The notes: generated by a model from the letters alone, not told the origin. 64,000 nucleotides of DNA from Bacteroidia bacterium (GCA_023653095.1 JAMNXP010000008.1:1-64000); one strand, 5' to 3'. Positions 1 to 9,043 are shown, counted from the stretch's first letter. Numbers and translations: made by a program.

Positions 1-67
1 GCGTTCCAGTCTCGAATTGTTTGATCGCAAAAACAATCTGAGCTTCAGTAAATTTTGATTTTTTCAT
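1..67 (-). CDS. IS3-family transposase OrfA, N-terminal fragment
   Basis: Starting with ATG at 67 the first 22 residues read MKKSKFTEAQIVFAIKQFET and onward, which is the characteristic beginning of the helix-turn-helix OrfA protein of IS3-family elements. OrfA binds the element ends; the catalytic DDE part lies in OrfB, which would be outside the window to the left. The gene is cut by the window edge, so nothing can be said about whether the transposase is intact. Confidence 0.75.
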   Translation of the reverse strand, partial: MKKSKFTEAQIVFAIKQFETGT

Positions 68-149
68 GGTAACAAGTTAGTTTTTTTTCTGTTTTTTGTT
101 ACCCTGAAAACTCTAGTTTAGAAGAGTGCGATTTTGTGGGAAGAGGTCA
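1..149 (-). mobile_element. IS3-family insertion sequence, left-truncated by window edge
   Basis: Only one end of the element is inside the window. Read on the minus strand, it begins at about 149 with a TGACCTCTTCCC terminal sequence, has an 80-base leader, and then opens the transposase orfA at 67. A TG-start inverted-repeat end and this orfA N-terminus are typical of the IS3 family. The element sits 32 bases beyond the stop codon of the reverse transcriptase gene, so it marks the edge of an accessory island. The opposite inverted repeat and the target duplication cannot be seen. Confidence 0.75.
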
Positions 150-181
150 GTTTCCATGCATGTTGGATAGATTTTCATAGA

Positions 182-1060
182 TTAATTAAATCGCTTTTTA
201 TTTGATTCCTTTATCCGGCGTGCATATCGCTTTTTTCCTGCCATTTGTGCCGGCGTTTCATTTTCTTTTAGCTTGAGTTTTTTGCGGAATGATTCCGTAA
301 TTGTTATAGTGTTATTTTTAACCAAAATCCCGGTAACTTCTGCTGGACTTGATTTATAATAGGTTTTACTATGACTTATTTTGAATCCGGCCGTCTTCAA
401 GACATTCAGGATTTCAGAAATTTGATCTTTAAAATTAACTGAGGAAGAGAAGGTTACATCATCAATAAATGATGTGAATGTCAAGTTATATTTTTCCGTA
501 ATTTCAAGAAGGTCCTTTGTTCTAGTTTGAAAAACAAGATTAGCAAGCATAGGTGAGGTTGACGCACCCTGTGGCAAATGCCCTTTTAATGTTGTGAGTT
601 TCACAAGAAATCGAGCAACCGTGGGAGAAAAACCGTTGAATATGAACATTTCAAAAACCATTTTATTAGTCACCGATGGGAAAAAGTCTCTTAAATCTGT
701 AGTGAATTTATATTTTTTTCCCTTATGCTTTTTGGCATTTGATAGATTGTCCCTACCTTTTATCGCGCCATAAGCATATTCCGGCAGGGGTATTTTATTT
801 AAAATATTGGAAAGGATCCTTTTTTGTATTACTTTTAATCTATTAATACTTGGATTTATAATGCGTTTCTGCTCAATGCCATGTTTCAATTTTGGCTTAT
901 TATGTTTGTCTAGTTTTGGAGTAACCCTTTCATAATAGAAATTCTCAATATTTTCACAAATAGCTAGCAATTCACTCTGGTCAACTTTAAGTGAATAGGC
1001 TAAATATTTTAATGTGTTTATCACAGATTTATTATAATAAAAATTTAGAAGTGCGGTCAA
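182..1060 (-). CDS. Retron-type reverse transcriptase
   Basis: A 292-residue protein with the motif order of bacterial retron reverse transcriptases: NAKKH at 108-112 (the NAxxH retron signature), DLRDFF at 122-127 (first catalytic Asp), LPQGASTSP at 162-170, FIDD at 198-201 (the usual YADD box with F and I) and VTG at 242-244 (the retron VTG signature). The length suits a stand-alone retron RT without fused domain. Start is TTG at 1060, overlapping the TGA stop of the upstream small gene, which suggests translational coupling. In known retrons this enzyme reverse-transcribes a structured RNA encoded upstream and acts in phage defence. A diversity-generating or group II RT is less likely given the NAxxH and VTG motifs and the absence of a maturase domain. 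Confidence 0.82.
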   Translation of the reverse strand: MTALLNFYYNKSVINTLKYLAYSLKVDQSELLAICENIENFYYERVTPKLDKHNKPKLKHGIEQKRIINPSINRLKVIQKRILSNILNKIPLPEYAYGAIKGRDNLSNAKKHKGKKYKFTTDLRDFFPSVTNKMVFEMFIFNGFSPTVARFLVKLTTLKGHLPQGASTSPMLANLVFQTRTKDLLEITEKYNLTFTSFIDDVTFSSSVNFKDQISEILNVLKTAGFKISHSKTYYKSSPAEVTGILVKNNTITITESFRKKLKLKENETPAQMAGKKRYARRIKESNKKRFN

Positions 1061-1359
1061 TTAATCAAGTTATTCCATGTGTCTGGGTTTGATACCAGCC
1101 ATTCAACAAGGTGAGCTAAAACTTGAAGAATTATCCCCCAAATAGTAGCTTTCCGCTTTTGACGAATAATTGCAAGGCAATCATTCAGGATAGCTTTTTC
1201 GTCGTCCGAAAACGAGTAACGGCTTCTCGTAAGAAGCTGCTCAACGCCTAATTCAAGGTAGTTGAGTCTTTGTTTGTTTTTATTGATCATGTTTAGGGCT
1301 TTAGTGCCCGCTACACTTTCACGTGAGCCCAAAAATCCATGATCGTTACTCGAAAACAC
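1057..1359 (-). CDS. Small membrane-associated partner of the reverse transcriptase (hypothetical)
   Basis: I do not recognise the family. The frame gives 100 residues from GTG at 1359, or 77 residues from an ATG at 1290 that I consider at least as likely. The N-terminal half is charged and helical; the C-terminus has one hydrophobic segment (IWGIILQVLAHLVEWLV, about residues 74-90) that could insert into a membrane. The stop codon overlaps the RT start (TTGA). Retrons are known to carry effector genes beside the RT, some of them small membrane proteins (for example the two-TM effector of Ec48), so an effector role is plausible but inferred from position only. Confidence 0.6.
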   Translation of the reverse strand: MFSSNDHGFLGSRESVAGTKALNMINKNKQRLNYLELGVEQLLTRSRYSFSDDEKAILNDCLAIIRQKRKATIWGIILQVLAHLVEWLVSNPDTWNNLIN

Positions 1360-1540
1360 TTCTAAACATTCCTGCTACAAAAAAAGTAACAGTGTTCGAA
1401 CCTTAATCGCTTCAAAGGGGGTTAGCAAGACTGCTTAGTCCAATAAAAAGATGCTGGGTCGAACAGAACCACTAGGGTTGTGTATTGCTACACTTTAGGA
1501 ACTGAATCTAATGGGCTAAATAAAAACAGAGTCAAAGAAC
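1291..1540 (-). ncRNA. Candidate retron msr-msd leader RNA
   Basis: About 180-250 untranslated bases lie between a good promoter (1547-1577) and the small ORF, where a retron ncRNA would be expected. On the minus strand an imperfect stem pairs AGTGGTTCTGTTCGA (near 1466) with TCGAACACTGTTACT (near 1393), and it encloses a small AGCA/TGCT hairpin. A further 8-base pairing, ATGTTTAG with CTAAACAT, would cover the ATG at 1290. I could not identify convincing a1/a2 repeats or the branching guanosine by eye, so the exact boundaries are unknown. Confidence 0.4.
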
Positions 1541-1546
1541 TAAGTA

Positions 1547-1577
1547 CAAATATAACCCAACCCCAACATATTGACAA
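1547..1577 (-). promoter_or_regulatory. Bacteroidota promoter for the retron-like transcript
   Basis: On the minus strand TTG (1577-1575), 20 bases, then TATATTTG (1554-1547) matches the phylum consensus TTG / TAnnTTTG. Transcription would start near 1540, leaving a long leader before the small ORF and the RT. Confidence 0.6.
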
Positions 1578-1718
1578 TAGCAAATTGACGTTGTTTTTGA
1601 ACTATTTATGCACGTACCCAAAACGTAATTTAAAAAAACTCAACATCCCATCTATCCTCTGAAGTTATGTCAAATTAGAGCAAAATTGTTTTAAATATGT
1701 TTGAACCAGCCTTAAACA

Positions 1719-1750
1719 AACAAGGCTTTCAGATGTCTGAAAGCCTTGTT
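1719..1750 (-). terminator. Terminator after tRNA-Pro
   Basis: A perfect 15-base inverted repeat (AACAAGGCTTTCAGA / TCTGAAAGCCTTGTT, two-base gap) lies 10 bases beyond the 3' end of the tRNA, with a T-rich stretch following on the minus strand. Confidence 0.8.
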
Positions 1751-1759
1751 CTGTCTGGG

Positions 1760-1833
1760 TCGGGATGGCGAGATTCGAACTCACGACCCCTTGCACCCCA
1801 TGCAAGTGCGCTACCGGGCTGCGCTACATCCCG
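1760..1833 (-). tRNA. tRNA-Pro, anticodon GGG
   Basis: A 74-base cloverleaf on the minus strand. The acceptor stem CGGGATG pairs with CATCCCG, the discriminator base is A, the anticodon stem is CTTGC/GCAAG, the loop is ATGGGGT (anticodon GGG) and the T arm contains GTTCGAATC. CCA is not encoded. The gene lies next to the retron-like locus, and tRNA genes are frequent borders of accessory islands. Confidence 0.95.
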
Positions 1834-1908
1834 ATTTGTTTTTGTTGGTTGCCCAACCAAATCCCGGTCTTGTTGGTGCATGGGAACGGGTCACCCTTTT
1901 GGGGATTG

Positions 1909-1916
1909 CAAAAATA
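1909..1916 (-). promoter_or_regulatory. Possible -7 box for tRNA-Pro
   Basis: TATTTTTG on the minus strand, about 75 bases upstream of the tRNA 5' end, fits TAnnTTTG. No TTG is found at the expected distance, so this is tentative. Confidence 0.35.
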
Positions 1917-2006
1917 AGGCTTATTTTCTAATTTTAATCTAACCTCACAACATTTTCCAACCTTGACTGGTGTTGGAATGCATCAAATGAATTTATCCCT
2001 AGACTT

Positions 2007-3212
2007 TTAACCGTTTTCCTTGTTTAAAAGGTCTAACAGGTTCATCAATCCAATCACCTCAGCACCGCCCTTTAGCATATATCCTTCTGATTCGGGAACC
2101 ACTACAAATTTCCTCACTGCTTTGATGTCTTCGCAGGCTTCGTAAAAACCTCTCGATATTTTTGGTGCCGATGAACGTTTGATTTCTATGGCCCACATTT
2201 CGTTTTGGGGTGTTTGCACAATTAAATCTATTTCTACTTGAGTCGCACTTCGGTAATGGTTAATCTGCCATCTCGCGTCAATGATGGTGCATATATTTTC
2301 AATCACAAATGATTCCCAACTTCCACCAACGGCAGGGTGAGATAGCAAAACATCCATGCTGGTGATATTCAGTAATTGATGCAAAATTCCGGTGTCCCTA
2401 AAGTAAATTTTTGGAGCTTTGATGAGTCGCTTTTTTAAGTTTCCAGACCATGATGGAATGATTCTCAACATATAAAAATCACTCAAAGTATCAATGTATG
2501 ATTTAATGGTATTATGACTTAGTTCCAGGTTTCTGCCCAGTTCGCTGAGGTTGAGTGTGGTTCCATTGTAATGCGCCAACATGGTCCAAAGTCGTTTAAG
2601 CTGGTTTGGGGCTATATTTACACCCATCATGGGTAAATCCCTCTCCAAATAAGTGGTGACAAAATCAAATCGCCATTGCCAACTTTCGCGATCATCCATG
2701 GCTGTATATGAATCTGGAAAACCACCCCTAAACCATAGTTTGTCTATATCGATGCTTTCATTTTCGGTGTTTTTTATGTCGGATAAGTTGAGTGGGGATA
2801 ATTCTAAATACCTTATTCGACCAGCCAAAGTTTCGGATGTTTGTTGAAGCAGCATTCGCGAGGCCGATCCCAACAAAAGGAATTGAGCGCTTCGCTCCCC
2901 GTTGCGCTTTCGGTAATCTACGGTTCCCCTTAAAATTTCGAAAAGATCTGGAAAACGTTGCACCTCATCTATGATTATCAAGGTATTTTCATAACGCTTA
3001 AAATAAGATTCAGGGTCAGACATTTTAGCTCTGTCTGAAGGCATTTCCAAATCCAGATAGTGAGATGGCTTTTCTAGTGCAGCAGAAATATCTAATGCTA
3101 AGGTTGTTTTTCCCACTTGGCGCGGTCCCAATAAAGCAACAACAGGCATAGCATGTAAATCTGCCTTTAATCGATCTCGCAAATGCCTATTAATCATCAT
3201 ACTAAGGTTCAA
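2007..3212 (-). CDS. AAA-type ATPase with DUF4143 domain
   Basis: A 401-residue protein. The N-terminal P-loop ATPase domain shows Walker A GPRQVGKTT (29-37) and Walker B LIIIDE (78-83). The C-terminal part (about 190-370) matches the DUF4143 type, with a winged-helix stretch (LSHNTIKSYIDTL) and the restriction-endonuclease-like end AIEIKRSSAP. The family is widespread in bacteria, often in multiple copies, and its biological role is not established. The gene stands alone between tRNA-Pro and lpxB. Start taken at 3212; an ATG at residue 5 or 6 is equally possible. Confidence 0.85.
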   Translation of the reverse strand: MNLSMMINRHLRDRLKADLHAMPVVALLGPRQVGKTTLALDISAALEKPSHYLDLEMPSDRAKMSDPESYFKRYENTLIIIDEVQRFPDLFEILRGTVDYRKRNGERSAQFLLLGSASRMLLQQTSETLAGRIRYLELSPLNLSDIKNTENESIDIDKLWFRGGFPDSYTAMDDRESWQWRFDFVTTYLERDLPMMGVNIAPNQLKRLWTMLAHYNGTTLNLSELGRNLELSHNTIKSYIDTLSDFYMLRIIPSWSGNLKKRLIKAPKIYFRDTGILHQLLNITSMDVLLSHPAVGGSWESFVIENICTIIDARWQINHYRSATQVEIDLIVQTPQNEMWAIEIKRSSAPKISRGFYEACEDIKAVRKFVVVPESEGYMLKGGAEVIGLMNLLDLLNKENG

Positions 3213-3296
3213 ATATACAAAAAACCTTGCAATCTGTCAATGTGGTTGCCAATTTGCAAGGTTTTTGACAACGAGCTACACCTTAATAGCAATTTA

Positions 3297-4532
3297 TTAT
3301 GCCCGTGAATTACTCAGTAGCCCCTCAATTTCCCGCCGAATTTCTCGGCTGTCTGGGTGGATTTCATCAATGGCTCTCGACAATCGCTCGGCACTTACGT
3401 CTTGAAGAATTTCTTGCACCGCAGTGCGCTTGAGTAAAATGTTGACCAAACTGACGTACTCTATATTAAATAGGTACTTGCCAACAAAGTAGGTGAGGGG
3501 ACTCACTTTGTATGCTACCAATTGCGGACAACCAAACAAGGAGGTCTCTAAAGTCGCGGTGCCGCTAGCCACCAAGGCATAGCCTCCGCTTTGAGAGGCG
3601 GCATGCAGAATGTCGAAGGTTTTGTCAAATACGATATCGGCTTCAAGCTGCGATTCTCGTAAAATGTTCTCGTAAAATTCTTGGGATAAACTGGGTGCTC
3701 CGGCCACTTTTATGGTTACTTTCCGTTCGTTTGTTTCTTCTCTGAGCTTTACAGCCTTGATGAAACTCGGCAATAAACTACTGACTTCTGCAGGTCTGGA
3801 GCCGGGTAATAAAGCGATGACAGGTCTTTGGTCTTTGAATCTTGGTCCTTGGTCCTTGGTCTTTGGTCCTTGGTCCTTGGTCTTTGGTGTTTGGTCTTTG
3901 GCGGGCAGCTCGCTCAACTCTCCACCCTCAACTCTCCCCTCTAAACTCTCCCCTCTAAACTCTAAACTCTCCCCACTAAACTCTAAACCCTCCACTCTCC
4001 CCTCTAAACTCTCCCCTCTAAACTCTTTAACTGCTTCATAAGTGGGATTGCCAACGTATGTGCAGGGCATGCCGCGGGATGTGAAGAATTCTACTTCGAA
4101 GGGGAAGATTACGTCTAGTTGGTCAATTACTTTGCGCATGGTTTTGATGCGGCCTTCGTTCCATGCCCAGGCTTTGGGAGCAATGTACCAATGCACGAAA
4201 ATGCCGAGGCTGTGAGCGTATTTGGCTAAGGGTAGGTTGAAACCGGGATTGTCTACGAATACTACTTTGTCAGGCCGGTGTTGCAGGATGTCTTCGCGGG
4301 CTTGCTGCATGAACCTGCGAATGAGTCCCAAATTCTTGATTACCTCAACCAAGCCCATGATGTTTCGGTCTTTGTAATGCGACAGAAGAACGGCGCCTGC
4401 CGCTTGCATTTTGTCGCCGCCCCAGCAAAGGATTTCGGTGTCGGGTTCGGCTGCTTTAATTTTGCGAATCATCACCGAGGCGTGTTGATCGCCGCTGGCT
4501 TCCCCCGCAAAGAAAAAGAGCTTTTTTGCCAT
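3297..4532 (-). CDS. lpxB: Lipid-A-disaccharide synthase LpxB with internal repeat-derived insertion
   Basis: LpxB (411 residues) joins UDP-2,3-diacylglucosamine and lipid X to form the lipid A disaccharide at the inner membrane. The sequence shows the family's FAGEASGD start (8-15), VFVDNPGFN (91-99), YIAPKAWAWN (116-125), LLPGSR (248-253) and the ASGTATLE region of the acceptor site. Between GNPTYEAVKEF and RPVIALLPGSR the usual short linker is replaced by about 72 residues (171-242) built from heptad repeats, rich in GESLEGR and GPKTKDQ units; these are encoded by the heptanucleotide arrays seen elsewhere. The insertion keeps the frame and falls between the two Rossmann-like halves, so the enzyme may remain active. 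The gene is last in an operon with surE and a small membrane gene (3 bases between genes). Confidence 0.92.
   Translation of the reverse strand: MAKKLFFFAGEASGDQHASVMIRKIKAAEPDTEILCWGGDKMQAAGAVLLSHYKDRNIMGLVEVIKNLGLIRRFMQQAREDILQHRPDKVVFVDNPGFNLPLAKYAHSLGIFVHWYIAPKAWAWNEGRIKTMRKVIDQLDVIFPFEVEFFTSRGMPCTYVGNPTYEAVKEFRGESLEGRVEGLEFSGESLEFRGESLEGRVEGGELSELPAKDQTPKTKDQGPKTKDQGPRFKDQRPVIALLPGSRPAEVSSLLPSFIKAVKLREETNERKVTIKVAGAPSLSQEFYENILRESQLEADIVFDKTFDILHAASQSGGYALVASGTATLETSLFGCPQLVAYKVSPLTYFVGKYLFNIEYVSLVNILLKRTAVQEILQDVSAERLSRAIDEIHPDSREIRREIEGLLSNSRA
3807..4022. repeat. Heptanucleotide array inside lpxB
   Basis: The plus strand reads as degenerate 7-base units: first GGTCTTT/GGTCCTT units (about 3823-3900), then CTCTCCC and CTAAACT units (about 3918-4022). 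Because 7 is not a multiple of 3, three units encode a seven-residue repeat (GPKTKDQ). It is the same repeat class as at 16255, 26937, 32714 and 35612. Confidence 0.9.
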
Positions 4533-4535
4533 GAT

Positions 4536-4847
4536 TTAAAATCCTTCGGCTATGCGAACCAGGGCAATGGTGGCCATGATCATGGTGCCAATCATCCAGC
4601 CGCGTGCCCAGAAAATGTGTTTGTCTTGTTTCATCAGCAGGAAGAAAATCCCTACATCGGCAACTACGCCTACTTGAAATGCGGTGTTGTAAGCTTGACT
4701 CAGACTTTTGATGGCTTTGAGGAAGTTGATGGGTTGGATGCCTTGAAAATGAGCAATGGGAATGCCCACCAAAAGGGGTACAATTAAGGCAGCTAGTATT
4801 CCAACTACAATATGGGTAACGTTGGGTTTTAGGGGTTGATTATTCAT
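4536..4847 (-). CDS. Small integral membrane protein (hypothetical)
   Basis: A 103-residue protein with about three hydrophobic segments (HIVVGILAALIVPLLVGIPIA near the N-terminus, a middle segment VVADVGIFFLL, and MIGTMIMATIALVRI near the end). I do not recognise a named family. The start is placed at the ATG at 4847, which overlaps the last 8 bases of surE; the 3-base gap to lpxB makes a tight three-gene operon. The longer frame to 4904 would run into surE and has no support. An envelope role is suggested only by its neighbours. Confidence 0.75.
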   Translation of the reverse strand: MNNQPLKPNVTHIVVGILAALIVPLLVGIPIAHFQGIQPINFLKAIKSLSQAYNTAFQVGVVADVGIFFLLMKQDKHIFWARGWMIGTMIMATIALVRIAEGF

Positions 4848-5622
4848 GGGTTTGGAAATTCCATTGGTTGATGAGTGAAATACGCTGATGATCGGTGAGG
4901 TCAAACATGGTAGGCACTACTGACACATAATCGTGGTTTAACGCCCATTGATCGGTGTCTTCGCCTTTGTCCATATTCACAAATTGGCCAGTCATCCAGT
5001 AGTAAGTCCGTCCAAAAGGATCCTGCCTAGCATCAAAATCTTCCTTCCACTTGGCTTGGGCTTGACGGCACACGCGGATGCCTTTGATTTTTTGTCCTTC
5101 TTGGGGGACGGGAATATTGACGTTGAGCAAAGTTCCGTAGGGAAGTCCGCGCTTGAGGGTTTCCTGTGCAATTTTTTTGATGAAGGGTTTGATGGATTCG
5201 AAATCGGCATCCCAACGGTAATCGCAGAGAGAGAATCCAATAGAAGGCATCCCATCGATGGCGGCTTCTACGGCGGCCGACATAGTGCCGGAATAGATGA
5301 CGTTGATGGATGCGTTGGAACCGTGGTTTATGCCTGAAACCATGAGGTCAGGGCGGCGATCTAGAACCTTGTCAATGGCGAGCTTCACGCAATCTACAGG
5401 GGTTCCGGAACACTGGTATGATTTAACGCCCTCGTACATGTGCACTTCGGTGAGTCGAATGGTTTGGTTTATGGTAATAGCATGACCCATAGCACTTTGT
5501 GGTTTGTCTGGAGCGACTACCACTACTTCGCCGAGCTCTTTCATGACTGAAATAAGGGCTTGAATTCCGGGAGCGGTGATGCCATCGTCGTTGCTAATGA
5601 GAATGAGGGGTTTATCAGACAT
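4840..5622 (-). CDS. surE: 5'/3'-nucleotidase SurE
   Basis: A 260-residue metal-dependent phosphatase that removes phosphate from nucleoside monophosphates. It shows the family's ISNDDG metal-binding start (9-14), VVVAPDKPQSAMGHAIT, CSGTPVDCVKLAI and VSGINHGSN. Length is normal for SurE. It is first in an operon with a small membrane gene and lpxB. A TAAATTTG box ends exactly four bases before its ATG, so the mRNA may be leaderless. Confidence 0.95.
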   Translation of the reverse strand: MSDKPLILISNDDGITAPGIQALISVMKELGEVVVVAPDKPQSAMGHAITINQTIRLTEVHMYEGVKSYQCSGTPVDCVKLAIDKVLDRRPDLMVSGINHGSNASINVIYSGTMSAAVEAAIDGMPSIGFSLCDYRWDADFESIKPFIKKIAQETLKRGLPYGTLLNVNIPVPQEGQKIKGIRVCRQAQAKWKEDFDARQDPFGRTYYWMTGQFVNMDKGEDTDQWALNHDYVSVVPTMFDLTDHQRISLINQWNFQTHE

Positions 5623-5626
5623 GCTT

Positions 5627-5634
5627 CAAATTTA
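5627..5634 (-). promoter_or_regulatory. -7 box of surE (leaderless type)
   Basis: TAAATTTG on the minus strand, followed by AAGC and then the surE ATG at 5622. No TTG lies at the ideal upstream distance because the terminator of the preceding gene occupies that space. Confidence 0.5.
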
Positions 5635-5669
5635 CAAAAAAAGGCCGCCACTTTGAGGTGACGGCCTTT
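5635..5669 (-). terminator. Terminator of the Oar-like TonB receptor
   Basis: On the minus strand AAAGGCCGTCAC and GTGGCGGCCTTT form a 12-base stem (one G-U pair), followed by a run of Ts, 23 bases after the receptor stop codon. It separates the receptor from the surE operon. Confidence 0.85.
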
Positions 5670-5691
5670 ATTAAACGTTTAAGTGTTTTAA

Positions 5692-8600
5692 TTAGAACAA
5701 ATAACGAACTCCCAACTGCATTCCCCAAGTAGAACTTGGTGAAACTAAATCGCGAGTAGTAGTTGTAGGCAATACGCCGTTAACCGCGTTGAATTGATAG
5801 GTTCCATCAGAATTAGATCTCAAAACAGCACCGTTATTTACGGTTAACTGTTGAGCAACACCCCAAGAGGAGTTGATCATGTTACCAATGTTCAAAATGT
5901 TGGCACTCAACTGCAATTTGTGATCGTTTTTACCAATTTTTTGAGCAATATCTTGGTAGATAGCCAAATCAAAACGGTGCAACCAAGGCATGTTTGCAGC
6001 GTAACGGTCAGCGAATTGACCAACGTTTTTGCTCAAGTATGCATCTTGTGCAACATATGCATCCCAAGCAGCAGCTTGCTCTTCAGCCGTAATGGTTTTA
6101 CCAGAAACTGTGTAGTTTTTAAATTTGATATCGCTTGCTTTATGGATAAAGATCAAGTCGTTACCAGTGATACCGTCGTTGTTGATGTCAGTTGAATAGG
6201 TGTAGTTGAAACGTCCAGCATTAAATCCAGCGTAGGTCAAAGATACTGTGGTTGCAAAACGCTTAGCGTATTCAAACTTGTACGACAATCCGCCCACAAC
6301 ACGGTGAGGAGTTGAATACTGAGAGAACGCCAAATATGGAGTATTTTGGTTATCACCCAAAGAGGTACCAGTGATTGCATTGTTTTGGAATGCTGAAGCA
6401 GCTTGTGAACCAGGATTAGCTGTGATATCGCGAGTGTTGTTCATTGAGTAAGTCAAAAAGGTGTTGAAACCATTTTTGAATGTTTTGCTCAAAGTTGCAG
6501 CGAAGCTCACACCGCTACCTTGGTTGGTGTTAGCCAAAACAATGGCGTTACGAACGGTAGAAGTATAGGTACGAGCTGAAGATTTAGTGTAACCTGCTCT
6601 TTCCCACTCAGTTCCTTGGAAGAAAGTAGTATCAGAAGGCTTCATGTTTGCATCGTACTGGTAAATGTCACGAACCGATTTGGTGTAAATCAAGTCAGCG
6701 GTGAAATCAATGTCGCCAGGTAATTTGAAATCTACGCCAATGCTGGTTCTCCAAACTTGTGGGAAGTTAAATTTAGGATCTACCAAAGCGTATGAACCAC
6801 CGGTTGCAGGTAAAGCTGCAGGTGTTGTTGGGAACGAATCAAAATATCCTGCTGGGTCTGGATTAAATTGGGTAATGCCGTATTTATCCAAATCTGCTTT
6901 CTTGGTGATTTCCAATGTTGATTGCAAACCGTAACCGTTGGTAGGTTGGTTGGTGTACCACACAAAGGGCAAACGACCAGTGAAAATACCAGTACCACCG
7001 CGCACTACCATGCTCTTATCACCTTTAACATCGTAGTTGAAACCAATACGAGGAGAAACCAAAGGAGAGGCAGTTGGCCATTTTGATGGGTCATACATGT
7101 AATCTTTTCCTTCTGGATCTTTGAAAACAGGTTTGGTAGCGTCAGTGTATTTGCTGAAACCAGCGTTAGCCAAAGGCTCTGTAAAGTACATCGGAAGATC
7201 TAAACGCAAACCACCAATCAATTTGAAGTTTTTGTTTAAACGGTATTCATCTTGAACGTAAGCAGCTGCTTGCCCGAATCCTAATTCAGCGATTGGATTC
7301 TTTTCGCCGTTATAACCGTAGGTAATGGCGAAAACGGAAGGTTGTTCGTCATTTAAGAACTGCGACAATGAATCGTAACGGTAGTAAGAAGAACCGTAAC
7401 GCATGAAGCTATTTCCTACATACATGTAATCAAATGCAACACCTGCAGTCAATGTGTGCTTGTTGGTGTTATAAGTGAAGTTGTCAATGAAAGAATAAGT
7501 GTTATTGATTACTTTATTCTGCCAAGAGAACAATTCATATCCAAAAGAAATGTACTGATCGCCGTCTTTTTTGATGTCAACGAATGGGAATGGAGTAGAA
7601 TTAGAACCACGAGCGTCAACAACGTTGGTACCAGTAACCAACAATTGGTTAGACATCTTGCTGTTCAAGTTGCTCTTCAATTCCAAAGAGATAGAACCTA
7701 CCGTGTTGGTGAAGTTGTACAAAGAATTGGCGTAGCTCATTGCGTTGTTTGACCAACGGTTAGAGGTAGAACGAGGTGCAGGAGCAGAATTTCCATTGGT
7801 TACTTGATCGTTGGTGTTGATCACGTAGTTATAACGAGCACTTAATTTGTGTTTTTGACTGATGTTCCAGTCAATGCGTCCTAAGAATTTGGTATTTGCT
7901 GTGGCGAAGTTTCCGAGGTTTTCGTAATCGCCGGTCTCATAACCGTGATTTGGTTTTTAAATGTGCACGAACAGCGTCTAGGTCTGCTTGTGTAACACGT
8001 GATAAATTGGTATTGTTTGGATCTGATCCAGGTTTGGTAGATTCCCAAAGTAATCCAGGGAAAGAACGATTTTCTTGTTCGAAGTTTACAAAGTAGAATA
8101 ATTTATCTTTTTTGATGGCTCCACCCAAACGGAAACCGTAGATGTTGGTGGTATTTTCTTTGTTTTCAAATTCAACATCACCTACTTTATTACCAATCAT
8201 CTTTTCATTGCGGAAGAAGGTGTAGATAGATCCTTCGGTTTTGTTCGAACCGCTGCGGGTGATCGCGTTAACACCAGCACCGGTAAAGTTTGATTGACGA
8301 ACATCGTAAGGAGAAACGTTCACCTGAACCGCTTCAATCGCATCCAACGAAATAGGCTGAGCGTCACCGCCAGGCATGTTGTTGGTGCTCAAACCGAAGT
8401 TGTTATTGAAGTTCGCGCCGTCAATAGTGATGTTGTTCATACGACCATCACGACCGTTGAAACTATTGTTTCCGCCCGCTTGTGGAGTGAATTTGGTGAA
8501 ATCATCGATAGAGCGGTTGATGGTAGGCAAAGTGTTCAATTGCTTTGAAGACAAGTTGAAGTTTGCACCTGATTTGGTACCGCTGTTTCTAGGAGATGAT

Positions 8601-8950
8601 ACTTGAACTTCTCCAATTTTCTCAAGAGACGTAGCAAGATCTAGGTCTAACTTATAGTTTTCACCTAAGATCAAGTAGATGTTCTCTACCGATACGTTTT
8701 TCTGACCTGGCGCGCTGATGGTCACCGTGTATGGTCCACCTGCAGCTAAGTTGAAGATGTCAAACGCACCACCTTGACGGGTTTGCGTAGCATAAGTTGC
8801 GTTGGTTGTTGTCAAGACTGCCGTAACTGTAGCGTTGTCAACAGCATTTCCACCAGAAAGAATGGTTCCTCCGATAGACGATGTTGTAACCTGAGCAAAT
8901 GAAATAGTTGCTGTAAAGGCTACAATCATCCAAAGTGCTAATTTTTTCAT
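5692..8950 (-). pseudogene. TonB-dependent receptor, Oar-like, with one-base frameshift
   Basis: Two frames, 8950-7937 and 7824-5692, are halves of one protein of about 1,085 residues. The first carries a signal peptide (ending SFAQ), a carboxypeptidase-regulatory beta-sandwich (about 25-110) and the TonB plug with the NRSIDDFTKFTPQ and GSNKTEGSIYTFFRNE motifs of Oar-like receptors. The second is the 22-strand barrel ending in a C-terminal Phe (GVRYLF). After AHLKTK, the minus strand reads AAA TCA CGG TTA TGA. Removing one C (at 7947) restores LKTKYGYETGDYENLGNF and joins the frames with normal family sequence. It is either a true recent frameshift or a single sequencing error; the barrel half looks otherwise undecayed. 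The likely role is substrate transport or surface function at the outer membrane. Confidence 0.85.
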
Positions 8951-9043
8951 AAATTTAGAAATTAGTTGGTTGGTTTAATTAGAATACAAAAAAACATCGT
9001 TTGGTTGTCTCAATTGTTAACAAATTGTAAAGAAAATAGACTG

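Noticed and set aside
1480..1662. 60-codon plus-strand frame in the leader region of the retron-like locus
   Set aside because: Low-complexity product without motif, start signal or neighbours; the minus-strand promoter and RNA better explain the region.
4278..5337. Long plus-strand frames opposite lpxB and surE
   Set aside because: They mirror well-supported genes on the other strand and show no protein features of their own.
7824..7960. Programmed frameshift in the TonB receptor
   Set aside because: No slippery heptamer or downstream structure was seen at the junction; a mutation or sequencing error is more likely.
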